This document shows positions 25,677 to 34,300 of a stretch of 40,948 nt of DNA, in pieces (position 1 is the first letter of the stretch; every line of letters starts with the position of its first letter). The stretch spans positions 1 to 40,948 of the forward strand of contig JAITUN010000287.1 of NCBI GenBank assembly GCA_031286285.1. The letters run 5' to 3'. A program made the translations under genes and the position numbers. Below the pieces are notes generated by a model, which was not told where the DNA came from, made no database searches, and saw only the letters and a list, made by a program, of their open reading frames with translations. This stretch comes from Bacteroidales bacterium. GTDB taxonomy: Bacteria > Bacteroidota > Bacteroidia > Bacteroidales > WCHB1-69.

Positions 25677-26699
25677 TTATTTACTATGTTTTTTGTAATA
25701 GGAGATCATTTTAGGTAAAACTTCGCACAAGTCGCCGGTAATGGCGTAGTCGGCGATAGCATTGAGTGGAGCGTTTGGGTCGGTATTAATAGAGATTATT
25801 TTGGCTGCTTGATCCATCCCTGCCCTATGTTGCACGGCTCCTGAAATACCGCAGGCGATGTACAACTTTGGCCTCACGGTTACTCCGGTTTGCCCCACTT
25901 GCCGTTCGTGTTCACAGTATCCGGCATCTACCGCTGCCCGTGTAGCCGCCACTTCTCCGCCCAAAACGGAAGCCAACTCATGCAAAAGCCTAAAATTCTC
26001 TTTGGATCCCACGCCGTAGCCTCCCGCCACAATGATATTTGCCGACTTTAAGTTTACTTTCCGCGCTTCAATATGACGGTCTAAAATCTCAACCACAAAA
26101 TCTTCATTTGTAAGATGTTTCGATACATCAACAGTTTTGATCTCTGCTGTTTTTTTGAGAGAGACCTCTTCTAATTTCATCACACCTTCGCGCACGGTAG
26201 CCATTTGTGGGCGCGTTTCGGGATTGATGATAGTGGCTATGATATTTCCTCCAAATGCGGGACGAATCTGATAGAGCAGGTTTTTATAGGTAAATCCTGT
26301 TTTCGTATCAACATGGTCTCCAATTTCCAACGAGGTGCAATCGGCGGTTAGTCCGCAGCGAAGAGCAGAGGCAATGCGCGGGGCTAAGTCACGACCAATT
26401 GAGGTAGCCCCGAACAACGCAATTTCGGGTTGCTCCTGCTCAAAAACAGCTTTTGCTAATTTAAAGTGAGGTAAAGTGCGATAGGGAAACAATAGTTCGC
26501 TCTCTCCCAAATAGATGCGGTCAACACCGAAATCATTAATCCTGTTTAAAACTTCTCCTGCTTTATCAGTAAACAGCATGGCTTCTAATTTTACGCCAAG
26601 CTGTTCCGCCAATTTTCTTCCTTTGGACAACAATTCCAAAGAGACCTCAGCAATCTGTTTCTCTTCTGTAACTTCGCAATAAACTACTATGTTCTTCAT
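25677..26699 (-). CDS. etfA: Electron transfer flavoprotein alpha subunit
   Basis: 340 residues. The carboxy-terminal FAD domain is diagnostic: KSANIIVAGGYGVGSKENF, RQVGQTGVTVRPKLYIACGI, SGAVQHRAGM and INTDPNAPLNAIADYAITGD. FGATSIGRDLAPRIAS lies in the amino-terminal domain. It is 69 bases downstream of etfB and 26 bases upstream of the acyl-CoA dehydrogenase gene. Confidence 0.96.
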   Translation of the reverse strand: MKNIVVYCEVTEEKQIAEVSLELLSKGRKLAEQLGVKLEAMLFTDKAGEVLNRINDFGVDRIYLGESELLFPYRTLPHFKLAKAVFEQEQPEIALFGATSIGRDLAPRIASALRCGLTADCTSLEIGDHVDTKTGFTYKNLLYQIRPAFGGNIIATIINPETRPQMATVREGVMKLEEVSLKKTAEIKTVDVSKHLTNEDFVVEILDRHIEARKVNLKSANIIVAGGYGVGSKENFRLLHELASVLGGEVAATRAAVDAGYCEHERQVGQTGVTVRPKLYIACGISGAVQHRAGMDQAAKIISINTDPNAPLNAIADYAITGDLCEVLPKMISYYKKHSK

Positions 26700-26768
26700 A
26701 TTTTGTTCTTTATATTAAAGGTTTTTTTGTGACAAGTAACGAGTGAGTTTTCATATTTCTCATTTCAT

Positions 26769-27632
26769 TTATCCTATTATTCTCGTTTCCAACAGTTCCA
26801 CCATTAGTTGTTCCACATCTTCGTTTGCTGCGGTAAGAGTTTTGTTTTCTTTTTGTGTAAGCACAACGTTGTCAATCTTTTTTACTTTTGTGGGTGAGCC
26901 TGACAATCCGAGAAATTTCTCGTTGGCGTTCACATTTTCGGCGTTCCATTCCTCAATCAACAAGTAGGGTCTTTCAATAAAAAGCGTTGATTTTTCTTGA
27001 TTTTCTTCCCTTAATTCTGAAGTTGTTTTTGCGTGCTTGTACATCATCACTCTTTTCGCGTTTCGTGAGCGGCAAACTGTCGCAGAGCCATGCACGGTAA
27101 TCAATGCCGGAAGAGATGTTTTAACCGTTTCAACGCCATTTTCCAATCTTCTTTTCACCACAATACTTTTATCATCAAGGTCAATAAGTTTTTCTGCGTA
27201 AGTAATTTGCGGGATGGCAAGTTTTTCTGCGGTTTGAGGTCCTACCTGCGCGGTATCTCCGTCAATGGCTTGCAATCCGCAAAAAATGAGATGAGGCTGC
27301 CATTGTTTAACGGCTTGGGCAATAGCGTAGGATGTTGCTAACGTATCGGAGCCGGCAAATTTGCGGTCAGAGAGTAAAAAACCTTTGTCGGCGCCACGAT
27401 AAATGGCTTCACGGACGATCTCGGCAGCGCGGGAGGGACCCATCGTTAGCACATATACTTCAGCATTTTGTAAGCGTTCTTTGGCTTCCAAAGCCATCTC
27501 TAAGGCGCACAGGTCATCAGGATTGAAAATGGCAGGAAGCGCGGAACGGTTCACCGTACCATCCTCTTTCATGGCATCTTTTCCCACATTGCGCGTGTCG
27601 GGAACTTGTTTAGCAAGGACTAATATCTTCAT
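26769..27632 (-). CDS. etfB: Electron transfer flavoprotein beta subunit
   Basis: 287 residues. It starts MKILVLAKQVPDTRNVGKDA. Signature regions are NPDDLCALEMALEAKE, VYVLTMGPSRAAEIVREAI, GADKGFLLSDRKFAGSDTLA, CGLQAIDGDTAQVGPQTAE and LPALITVHGSATVCRSRNAK. Pairs with the adjacent etfA. Whether this is a bifurcating type cannot be decided here by eye. Confidence 0.96.
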   Translation of the reverse strand: MKILVLAKQVPDTRNVGKDAMKEDGTVNRSALPAIFNPDDLCALEMALEAKERLQNAEVYVLTMGPSRAAEIVREAIYRGADKGFLLSDRKFAGSDTLATSYAIAQAVKQWQPHLIFCGLQAIDGDTAQVGPQTAEKLAIPQITYAEKLIDLDDKSIVVKRRLENGVETVKTSLPALITVHGSATVCRSRNAKRVMMYKHAKTTSELREENQEKSTLFIERPYLLIEEWNAENVNANEKFLGLSGSPTKVKKIDNVVLTQKENKTLTAANEDVEQLMVELLETRIIG

Positions 27633-27644
27633 CTTCTAAATAAT

Positions 27645-28136
27645 TTATTGAAACTGAAATTTGTGTAATACATTTTCTATATACGATTTTGAGACCGGTA
27701 TGGAGGGTAGAGAATCGTTAAGCAATTCTATTACTCCGCCATCCTTATCTTTTTTATATAATTTTACTTTGTCGAAATTAACAATATAGGAACGGTGGCA
27801 TCGCACTAAGTTATCGGTTATATTTTCCTCCAACACCATTTTTAAGGAAGAGCGCATCAAATATTTCTCCATTTTTCCCTGATTCGCATAAAAAACAGTA
27901 ATATAATTGGTGTCTGATTCAATATAAAATAGGGCAGACAATTGAATAGAGAAACAGACGATCCCTTTGTCATCTTTAAAAATAGCCAAATCACTTTTTT
28001 TTGGGGCGCTATTTTTAGGAATCGTTGTTCTATTCTTCTTCCTTTTCATTGCTTTTTTTCGCTTTTTTGAAAAAGAATGGGTCATAAAATTCCAAAAGAG
28101 GAGGTTTTTCAAAATAGACAAAAATTGTTGTTTCAT
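27645..28136 (-). CDS. LytTR-domain DNA-binding protein
   Basis: 163 residues. Residues 1-50 are very basic (KKRKKAMKRKKNR). Residues about 58-160 are a LytTR domain: LSALFYIESDTNYITVFY, MRSSLKMVLEENITDNLVRC, HRSYIVNFDKV and LPSIPVSKSYIENVL. There is no receiver domain, so it is a free-standing DNA binder. It ends 12 bases before the etfB ATG and has its own promoter at 28155-28163, making it the first gene of an apparent lytTR-etfB-etfA-acd operon. It could autoregulate that operon; this is inference. Confidence 0.9.
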   Translation of the reverse strand: MKQQFLSILKNLLFWNFMTHSFSKKRKKAMKRKKNRTTIPKNSAPKKSDLAIFKDDKGIVCFSIQLSALFYIESDTNYITVFYANQGKMEKYLMRSSLKMVLEENITDNLVRCHRSYIVNFDKVKLYKKDKDGGVIELLNDSLPSIPVSKSYIENVLHKFQFQ

Positions 28137-28154
28137 TAACTTTTTTTAACGGTC

Positions 28155-28163
28155 GCAAAAATA
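28155..28163 (-). promoter_or_regulatory. Putative promoter -7 element of the lytTR-etf operon
   Basis: The minus strand reads TATTTTTGC, 18 bases upstream of the LytTR ATG. Confidence 0.6.
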
Positions 28164-28642
28164 CACAAATCAACGCAAGAATTTTCGGGTCTTATATTAA
28201 GTTGTGAGCGATAATTTTTCTTTGAGAGTTTTTATTTAATATAAACAACTCATTACAAAGTAAATAATTTTTATTTTCACTGTGTGTTGTAGATTCGCCG
28301 TAGGCTTAATATCTAGATAATAAAAAGTTCTATAATGTAATAAAACCGCAAATTCACCCCATATATATGTTTTTCATCACCAATTTTAACGTTTTCTAAC
28401 AAGTTTATGGTAAATAAAAATTTTTTTTTTCAAAAATACGCATCTATCTATCAGTAATATATTTTTGTTTTTTTTCCTGACGAAGTCAGGAAAAAAAGAG
28501 GTTAATTCTTTTTCCTTTTTAAGGAAAAGGTGGCAGCCGACGGCGAATGATTATCTCAAATACATAATATTATCCGCCGTCGGATGACGGAAAAGGTTGA
28601 AAATAGTTTGTTGCAATTGTTCGAGATTCATATACACAAAGC
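28164..28642. other. Gene-free region
   Basis: About 480 bases between serS and the lytTR promoter hold no convincing ORF. 28164-28465 is AT-rich with no clear structure. 28469-28600 holds a series of inverted repeats annotated separately. Confidence 0.7.
28469..28595. repeat. Cluster of three hairpins, REP/MITE-like
   Basis: Three inverted repeats lie in a row. 28469-28497 is T-rich, CCTGAC, GAA loop, GTCAGG, A-rich. 28509-28530 is CTTTTTCCTT/AAGGAAAAGG. 28537-28583 has arms CCGACGGCG and CGCCGTCGG, with an imperfect extension inward. A short direct repeat GGAAAAGGT flanks the third (28523-28531 and about 28587-28594). The elements lie in the gene-free region after serS. They could be a dispersed repeat or a structured transcript end. 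Confidence 0.6.
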
Positions 28643-29911
28643 TCAATCAATTCTCTCAAATCCGGTATAGTTTTGCAGCGCTTTTGGAATCTCTATTCCG
28701 GTGTCGGTTTGGTTGTTTTCTAAGAGAGCAGCCATGATTCGAGGTAGAGCTAATGCGCTACCGTTTAAAGTGTGCGCTAATCTAGTTTTGCCTGTTTCAT
28801 CCTTAAAACGTAATTTCATACGGTTTGCCTGGAATGCTTCGAAATTGGAGACAGAACTAACCTCTAACCATCGTTGCTGGGCTTTAGAAAAAACCTCCAT
28901 ATCGTAAGTCAATGCAGAAGTAAAACTCAAATCGCCGCCGCAAAGTTTAACGACTCTGAAAGGTAATTCCAATTTTTGTAAAAGAGACATAACATACCCT
29001 TTCATCTCTTCTAAAGCTTGATATGATGTGTCGGGGTGTTGAATTTGAACTATTTCCACTTTATCAAATTGGTGCAAACGATTAAGTCCACGCACATCTT
29101 TTCCGTAAGAGCCTGCTTCGCGCCGAAAACATGCTGAATAAGCACAAAACTTAATAGGAAAGTCGGTTTCTTTTAATATTTGATCCCGAAAAATATTAGT
29201 AACCGGCACTTCTGCCGTAGGGATTAAGTAAAAATCATCTAATCCAACATAATACATTTGTGCATCTTTGTCAGGCAGTTGTCCGGTAGCATACGCCGAG
29301 TCTTTATTTACCAAATAGGGCGGTTGAATTTCAGTATAATGTTTTTTCGCTGCTGAGTCTAAAAAAAAGTTAATTAATGCTCGTTGCAATCTTGCTCCCT
29401 TTCCTTTATAAACAGGGAAACCTGCACCTGTAATTTTCGTGCCTAAATCAAAATCAATAATATCAAATTTCTTAACTAAATCCCAGTGTGGCAAAGCATT
29501 TTCAACAGGTGTAAAATCTCCTTCAGAGAATATAATTTCATTTTCGTCTGCGGTTTTTCCAACCGGCACGCTTTCGTGGGGCAGGTTTGGCAAGAGCAAC
29601 ATAAGTTCTTGAATGGTAATCTCCTTTGCTGCCAAGGTTTCCTGCATCTCTTTTTCATCTTTCTTTAAAAGTGCAATCTCTTCTTTTGCGCTATTTGCTT
29701 CTTCGTTTTTTCCTGTTTTAAATAATAATCCAATCTCTTTAGACAACTTGTTTTGAACCATTAGATTATCATCTAACGACTTCTTATGATTTCGTATTTC
29801 TACATCCAATCTCAACACGTCACTTATAATTATGTGGGCATCAAAATTTTTAACTTTCAGTCTTTCAACAACAAAATTTGGGTTATCTCTAAGGGTTTGA
29901 ATATGCAGCAT
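28643..29911 (-). CDS. serS: Seryl-tRNA synthetase
   Basis: Class II synthetase of 422 residues. The amino-terminal long helical arm covers about 30-105. Motif 2 and 3 regions are recognised by LIPTAEVPVTNIFRD, CFRREAGSYGKDVRGLNRLH, QFDKVEIVQI, EVSSVSNFEAFQANRMKLRF and LNGSALALPRIMAALLENNQ. It has its own promoter at 29931-29939. No uridine-tract terminator is seen, only the hairpin cluster from 28583 downward. Confidence 0.97.
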   Translation of the reverse strand: MLHIQTLRDNPNFVVERLKVKNFDAHIIISDVLRLDVEIRNHKKSLDDNLMVQNKLSKEIGLLFKTGKNEEANSAKEEIALLKKDEKEMQETLAAKEITIQELMLLLPNLPHESVPVGKTADENEIIFSEGDFTPVENALPHWDLVKKFDIIDFDLGTKITGAGFPVYKGKGARLQRALINFFLDSAAKKHYTEIQPPYLVNKDSAYATGQLPDKDAQMYYVGLDDFYLIPTAEVPVTNIFRDQILKETDFPIKFCAYSACFRREAGSYGKDVRGLNRLHQFDKVEIVQIQHPDTSYQALEEMKGYVMSLLQKLELPFRVVKLCGGDLSFTSALTYDMEVFSKAQQRWLEVSSVSNFEAFQANRMKLRFKDETGKTRLAHTLNGSALALPRIMAALLENNQTDTGIEIPKALQNYTGFERID

Positions 29912-29930
29912 AGGTGTATTTTTTTGAACA

Positions 29931-29939
29931 GCAAAAATA
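29931..29939 (-). promoter_or_regulatory. Putative serS promoter -7 element
   Basis: The minus strand reads TATTTTTGC, 19 bases upstream of the serS ATG. Confidence 0.6.
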
Positions 29940-29973
29940 GTGTTTTTTAAATTAAGATATTTTTGATAGCAAC

Positions 29974-31161
29974 CTATTGGAAAAAATTTACAAACAATAG
30001 ATTTTCAATCTCTTCTAAATGTTCTTCATTCAATATTAATGGTGGTGCAATTCGCAACGCGGTGTCACACCACAAAAACCAATCAGAAAATATTCCTTTT
30101 TCTAAAAGAGTATCTAAAGTTTTAAAATTTGTTTGCGTGTCTTGAAAATCAATGGCGATCATCAGCCCTTTTCTGCGAATTTCTTTCACGTTTGGAATTT
30201 TCCAAAAGATGGTTTCTAATTTTTCACCCATAGGTTCTACATTTTTCCACATATCATTATCAGTAATCAATTTGAGATGTGCTAATCCTGCGGCGCAGCA
30301 AACCGGGTGTCCTCCAAAAGTGGTAATATGCCCTAAAACAGGATTGTGGGTAAGCACATGCATCAGTTTTTTATCGGCAATGAAAGCCCCCAAGGGCATA
30401 CCGCCTCCAAAAGCTTTTCCAAGTAACAGAATGTCAGGGGTAATGTTATAATGTTCAAAAGCAAATAGTTTTCCGGTGCGCCCAAGCCCCGTTTGTATTT
30501 CATCGGCAATGAGTAAAGTATCTGTTTCATCGCAACGTTGTTTCAACTTTTGCCAATATTCGACAGTAGCGATTCGCACGCCGGCTTCTCCCTGAATGAG
30601 TTCCACAATAATTGCTGCGGTTTTATCTGTAATTAACTGTAAATCTTCTTCAATTCCGAAACGGATCGCTTTTGTATTGGGTAACAATGGATGGAAAGCT
30701 GTTTTAAATGCTTTATTTCCCATTACGCTCAACGCGCCGTGCGTGCTTCCGTGGTAAGCATTATCGAAATAGATCAATTCATTACGACCGGTATAACGTT
30801 TGGATAGTTTCAACGCCCCTTCCACAGCTTCGGAGCCTGAGTTGACAAAAAAAACGGAATTTAAGGATGCAGGTAAAAAAGAACAAAGTTTCTCTGCGAG
30901 TTCAACTTGAGGTTGTTGCACCAATTCGCCATAAACCATCAGGTGCATATATTTATCTAATTGCTCTTTCACAGTGTTAATAATTTCGGGATGTGAATGT
31001 CCCATGTTGCAAACGGCAATACCTGCGATAAGATCAATATATTTTTTCCCATTTGTATCATAAAAATAGATCCCTTGTGCGCGATCTACCTCAATACCAA
31101 CAGGTGCATCAGAGGTCTGTGCCACATATTTAAGAAATTTTTCGGTTAGATTATTTTTCAT
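29974..31161 (-). CDS. Class-III (acetylornithine-type) aminotransferase
   Basis: 395-residue PLP enzyme. Features seen are VNSGSEAVEGALKLSKRYTG, YFDNAYHGSTHGALSVMG, LIADEIQTGLGRTGKLFAFE and the PLP lysine in LLLGKAFGGGMPLGAFIA, then TTFGGHPVCCAAGLAHL. It looks like the ArgD/ornithine-type subgroup, but no arginine-pathway genes are next to it, so the amino-group donor is uncertain. Its promoter overlaps that of the tRNA genes. Confidence 0.9.
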   Translation of the reverse strand: MKNNLTEKFLKYVAQTSDAPVGIEVDRAQGIYFYDTNGKKYIDLIAGIAVCNMGHSHPEIINTVKEQLDKYMHLMVYGELVQQPQVELAEKLCSFLPASLNSVFFVNSGSEAVEGALKLSKRYTGRNELIYFDNAYHGSTHGALSVMGNKAFKTAFHPLLPNTKAIRFGIEEDLQLITDKTAAIIVELIQGEAGVRIATVEYWQKLKQRCDETDTLLIADEIQTGLGRTGKLFAFEHYNITPDILLLGKAFGGGMPLGAFIADKKLMHVLTHNPVLGHITTFGGHPVCCAAGLAHLKLITDNDMWKNVEPMGEKLETIFWKIPNVKEIRRKGLMIAIDFQDTQTNFKTLDTLLEKGIFSDWFLWCDTALRIAPPLILNEEHLEEIENLLFVNFFQ

Positions 31162-31182
31162 TTTCTTAAATGACTAATTTTT

Positions 31183-31205
31183 GGCGAAAATATATATTTT
31201 TGCGC
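31183..31205. promoter_or_regulatory. Overlapping divergent promoters (aminotransferase minus, tRNAs plus)
   Basis: The segment reads GGCGAAAATATATATTTTTG then CGC. Minus strand: TATATATTTTCGCC, ending 22 bases from the aminotransferase ATG. Plus strand: TATATTTTTGCG, ending 14 bases before tRNA-Pro. The two -7 elements share the central TATATA, so polymerase could occupy only one at a time. Confidence 0.6.
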
Positions 31206-31217
31206 TCCTTTTCCAGG

Positions 31218-31294
31218 CGGGATGTAGCGCAGCCCGGTAGCGCGCTTCGTTCGGGACGAAGAGGCCGCAAGTTCGAATCTTGTCATCCCGACCA
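31218..31294 (+). tRNA. tRNA-Pro(CGG)
   Basis: 77 bases with encoded CCA. Acceptor CGGGATG pairs with CATCCCG. The anticodon stem CTTCG/CGAAG holds loop TTCGGGA, anticodon CGG. The T arm contains GTTCGAATC. A promoter lies 14 bases upstream. Confidence 0.96.
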
Positions 31295-31301
31295 ATATAA
31301 A

Positions 31302-31374
31302 GGTTCCGTAGCTCAATGGATAGAGCAACTGCCTTCTAAGCAGTAGGTTACTGGTTCGATCCCAGTCGGAATCA
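31302..31374 (+). tRNA. tRNA-Arg(TCT)
   Basis: Acceptor GGTTCCG pairs with CGGAATC (one G-T pair). The anticodon stem ACTGC/GCAGT holds loop CTTCTAA, anticodon TCT. The T arm contains GGTTCGATCCC. The 3' CCA is not encoded, unlike tRNA-Pro seven bases upstream; both probably come from one transcript. Confidence 0.95.
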
Positions 31375-31390
31375 CTTTTTTGCATTATAT

Positions 31391-34300
31391 ATGTACAGAA
31401 TTGAGATTCACCCTATCTTAGTAATTCCAAAAAACAAAGAAGTTACTTTTTTATTCAATAATAAAGAGGTTGTAGCCCATGCCGGTTACACCATAGCTGC
31501 TGCACTGCACCAAGCAGGCTATCCCATTCACAGCCATAGTTTAGACGGTCGCGAACGCAGTCTCGAGTGCGGCATCGGAAAGTGCGGCGCTTGCGAAATG
31601 TTAGTGGACGGAAAGATTAAGCGAATCTGCATCACTAAAGTAGATGGCGTAAAAGAGGTTGCCGAAGTGAACACGCAAACGCTTCCTAAAGAGGAGGTTT
31701 CACAAAGAAAAAAAAATACTAAAATTTACAAAACAAGAGTAGCCATTATTGGCGCTGGTCCCGCAGGATTGGCTTGCAGAGAAGAACTCAATAAGTTGCA
31801 GATTCCCAATATAGTAATTGATAATAACGACAGGATTGGAGGGCAGTTTAATATGCAAACCCACCAGTTTTTCTTTTTTGAAAAGGAAAAACTCTACGGC
31901 GGTATGCGCGGCTTTGAAATCTCATCGCACCTTGCCGGGGAAGACCATACCGGAATATTCTTAGACTCTACCGTTTGGGATATTTTGGAAGGAAAACGGA
32001 TCGCCGTGAAAAACCTCGCTACCGAAGAACTCTACTACGTGGATGCCGAATATTTGGTAGTGGCAACCGGCGCCGTGCCTTTTATGCCGGCATTTGAAAA
32101 CGACGACCTGCCGGGCGTTTACACAGCAGCCGTGCTGCAAAAAATGATGAATATTGAACATACTTTGCTGGGAAAAAGAATCTTGTCAATTGGAGCGGGA
32201 AATATCGGCTACCTAACTTCCTATCAGGCAACACAGGCAGGAGCGGAAGTGGCGGCAATTATTGAAGCAATGGATCACGAAGGCGGATTCCCGGTGCAGG
32301 CAAATCGTGTACGCAGATTGGGAATCCCTGTTCTGACTTCGCATATTTTGCTCAAAGCAATTCCAAATAAAGATAAAACCGGCATCATCGGTGCGGTGGT
32401 GGCGGAGTGCAAGAACTTTGCACCCATCGCGGGAACCGAGAAAATTATCCACGATATTGACCTTATCAATATCTGTACCGGCTTAATTCCCGATGACCAA
32501 CTGATGCTTAAAGGGCGTATCGTTTTTGGCGACAAAACGTTTGGCGCAGGAGATGCTATTCGCGTGGGCGAAGGAACGTGTGCCGTGCTGCGCGGAAAAC
32601 AAGTTGCTATGGAAATTGCCATGACCTGTGGAAAGCGTGTGTCTTACGATAATTATTTAGAACTTTCGAAAGATTATATTGACTCACAGCAACATCCAAC
32701 AAGAATTTTGGAAAAACCCACAAAACCCACAAGCGAAAGAATGAACGAAAAACCCTTTGTGGTTGCCGATTGTGTGTATGCCTTTGCTTGCAATCCGTGT
32801 ATTTTTTCCTGCCCTAAAAACGCGATTCAAAAATCATCTACCTCAACCGTGCCGGTTGTAGATTACGAAAAATGTATCGGATGTATGGATTGTGTGGCGA
32901 AATGTCCGGGCTTAGCGATTTTTGGTTATAACTTGGCAAAAAATTGGCTATTCCTACCTATCGAAAATTTTGTAGAAGAAAACGCAGAAGTGTTTTTGGT
33001 AAATAATCAAGGTGAAAAATTGGGTGAGGGAATTATTGAAAAAGTAATTCTAAAACCTAATAAAACGAATGTTGCCCGTGTAAAATCTTTAACTCTAACC
33101 GGAGAGCAATTAACTGAAGTTACCGGCTTTATTGTCAAAGAGAAATATCCAAAACCATTACATATTACAAAGGATAAAAATCCCGAAACAGCGCCCACCT
33201 ATATTTGCCATTGCGACGATGTGGATATAGAAACGTTGCTTCGGGTTATTGGCGACAGAAAGATGATTTCGGTAGATGAGTTGAAACACACCACACGCAT
33301 TGGCATGGGGGCTTGCCGCGGGAAACGTTGTATTCCGCGTGTTCGCCGAATGTTATACAGCAAGGGAATTGAGTTAGCCGGCGATGCAACGCCCAGAGCG
33401 CCATTGTCGAATCAGGTGAATATGAGCGAACTCTATCCTTCGTTGGCGCAACCGCAATATATTACGGAAATTCGTACAAACAAAACGCGCCGCGTGGATT
33501 GCGAAGTGTTTGTTGCCGGCGGTGGAATTGGTGGCAGCGCCTTGTTCCGCTACTTCGCTGAAAACGGCAAGAAAACCATCCTTGCAAACACCGAACACGG
33601 CAGCTCGTGGCGAAATATTGCAGGTGGACGACCCGCTTTTTCCGTTCCCGAAATTGCCGACATTGCGCAGCACAACCTCCGACTGTTTAAAGAGTTGCAA
33701 GAAATTACAAACATCAACTTCAAACCAATTCGCTATATAGGGTTTGCGCACGACGAATCCACTTACAAGGCTTTAGAAGCCTCTACTGCATGGTCGGATG
33801 CCTGTATGGTGGACAAAAAGGATTTTCAAAAAGAGATTTCTCCTTTTTTTAACCCGAATTTAAACACCTATCAGGCAGCGCTTATTACGCACGATTGTTG
33901 GCAGGCAACGCCCGGATTGGTGTTAAACGCCCTCAGAACGATAGCATCGAAAAACGGAGGTATTTTATTAGATGATACTATGTTACTTGAAGTGCAGAAA
34001 ACTGCGAAAGGGTTTATGGCTTTGGTGTTGGAACACGACAAAACCTACACCGAATACCATTGCGAACACTTTGTGAATGCTTTGGGCTCCAATGCCGCAC
34101 AATTCGCTTTGCAGTTGGGAATCGAAACGGGTTTGTACCCTGTGAAGCATCAGGCGTTCATTACTAAGCGTTTGCCGTTTATAGGAAAAGATGGCAACAC
34201 ATTGGATATGCTTATTGACAGAAGACGCTACAAAAACTTTAGCGCAGTGTACGGACAGCAATTAGCAGAAACCGGCCAGATTATCGGCTGTGCTTCTCCT

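Noticed and set aside
28469-28497. Hairpin as an intrinsic terminator of serS
   Set aside because: On both strands the bases after the stem are A, not T, so it lacks the needed T tract. It is kept only as an inverted repeat.
31158-31385. Minus-strand ORF of 75 codons (includes [20 protein letters not shown])
   Set aside because: It is the antisense of the two tRNA genes. This peptide pattern is a known artefact of tRNA-overlapping ORFs.
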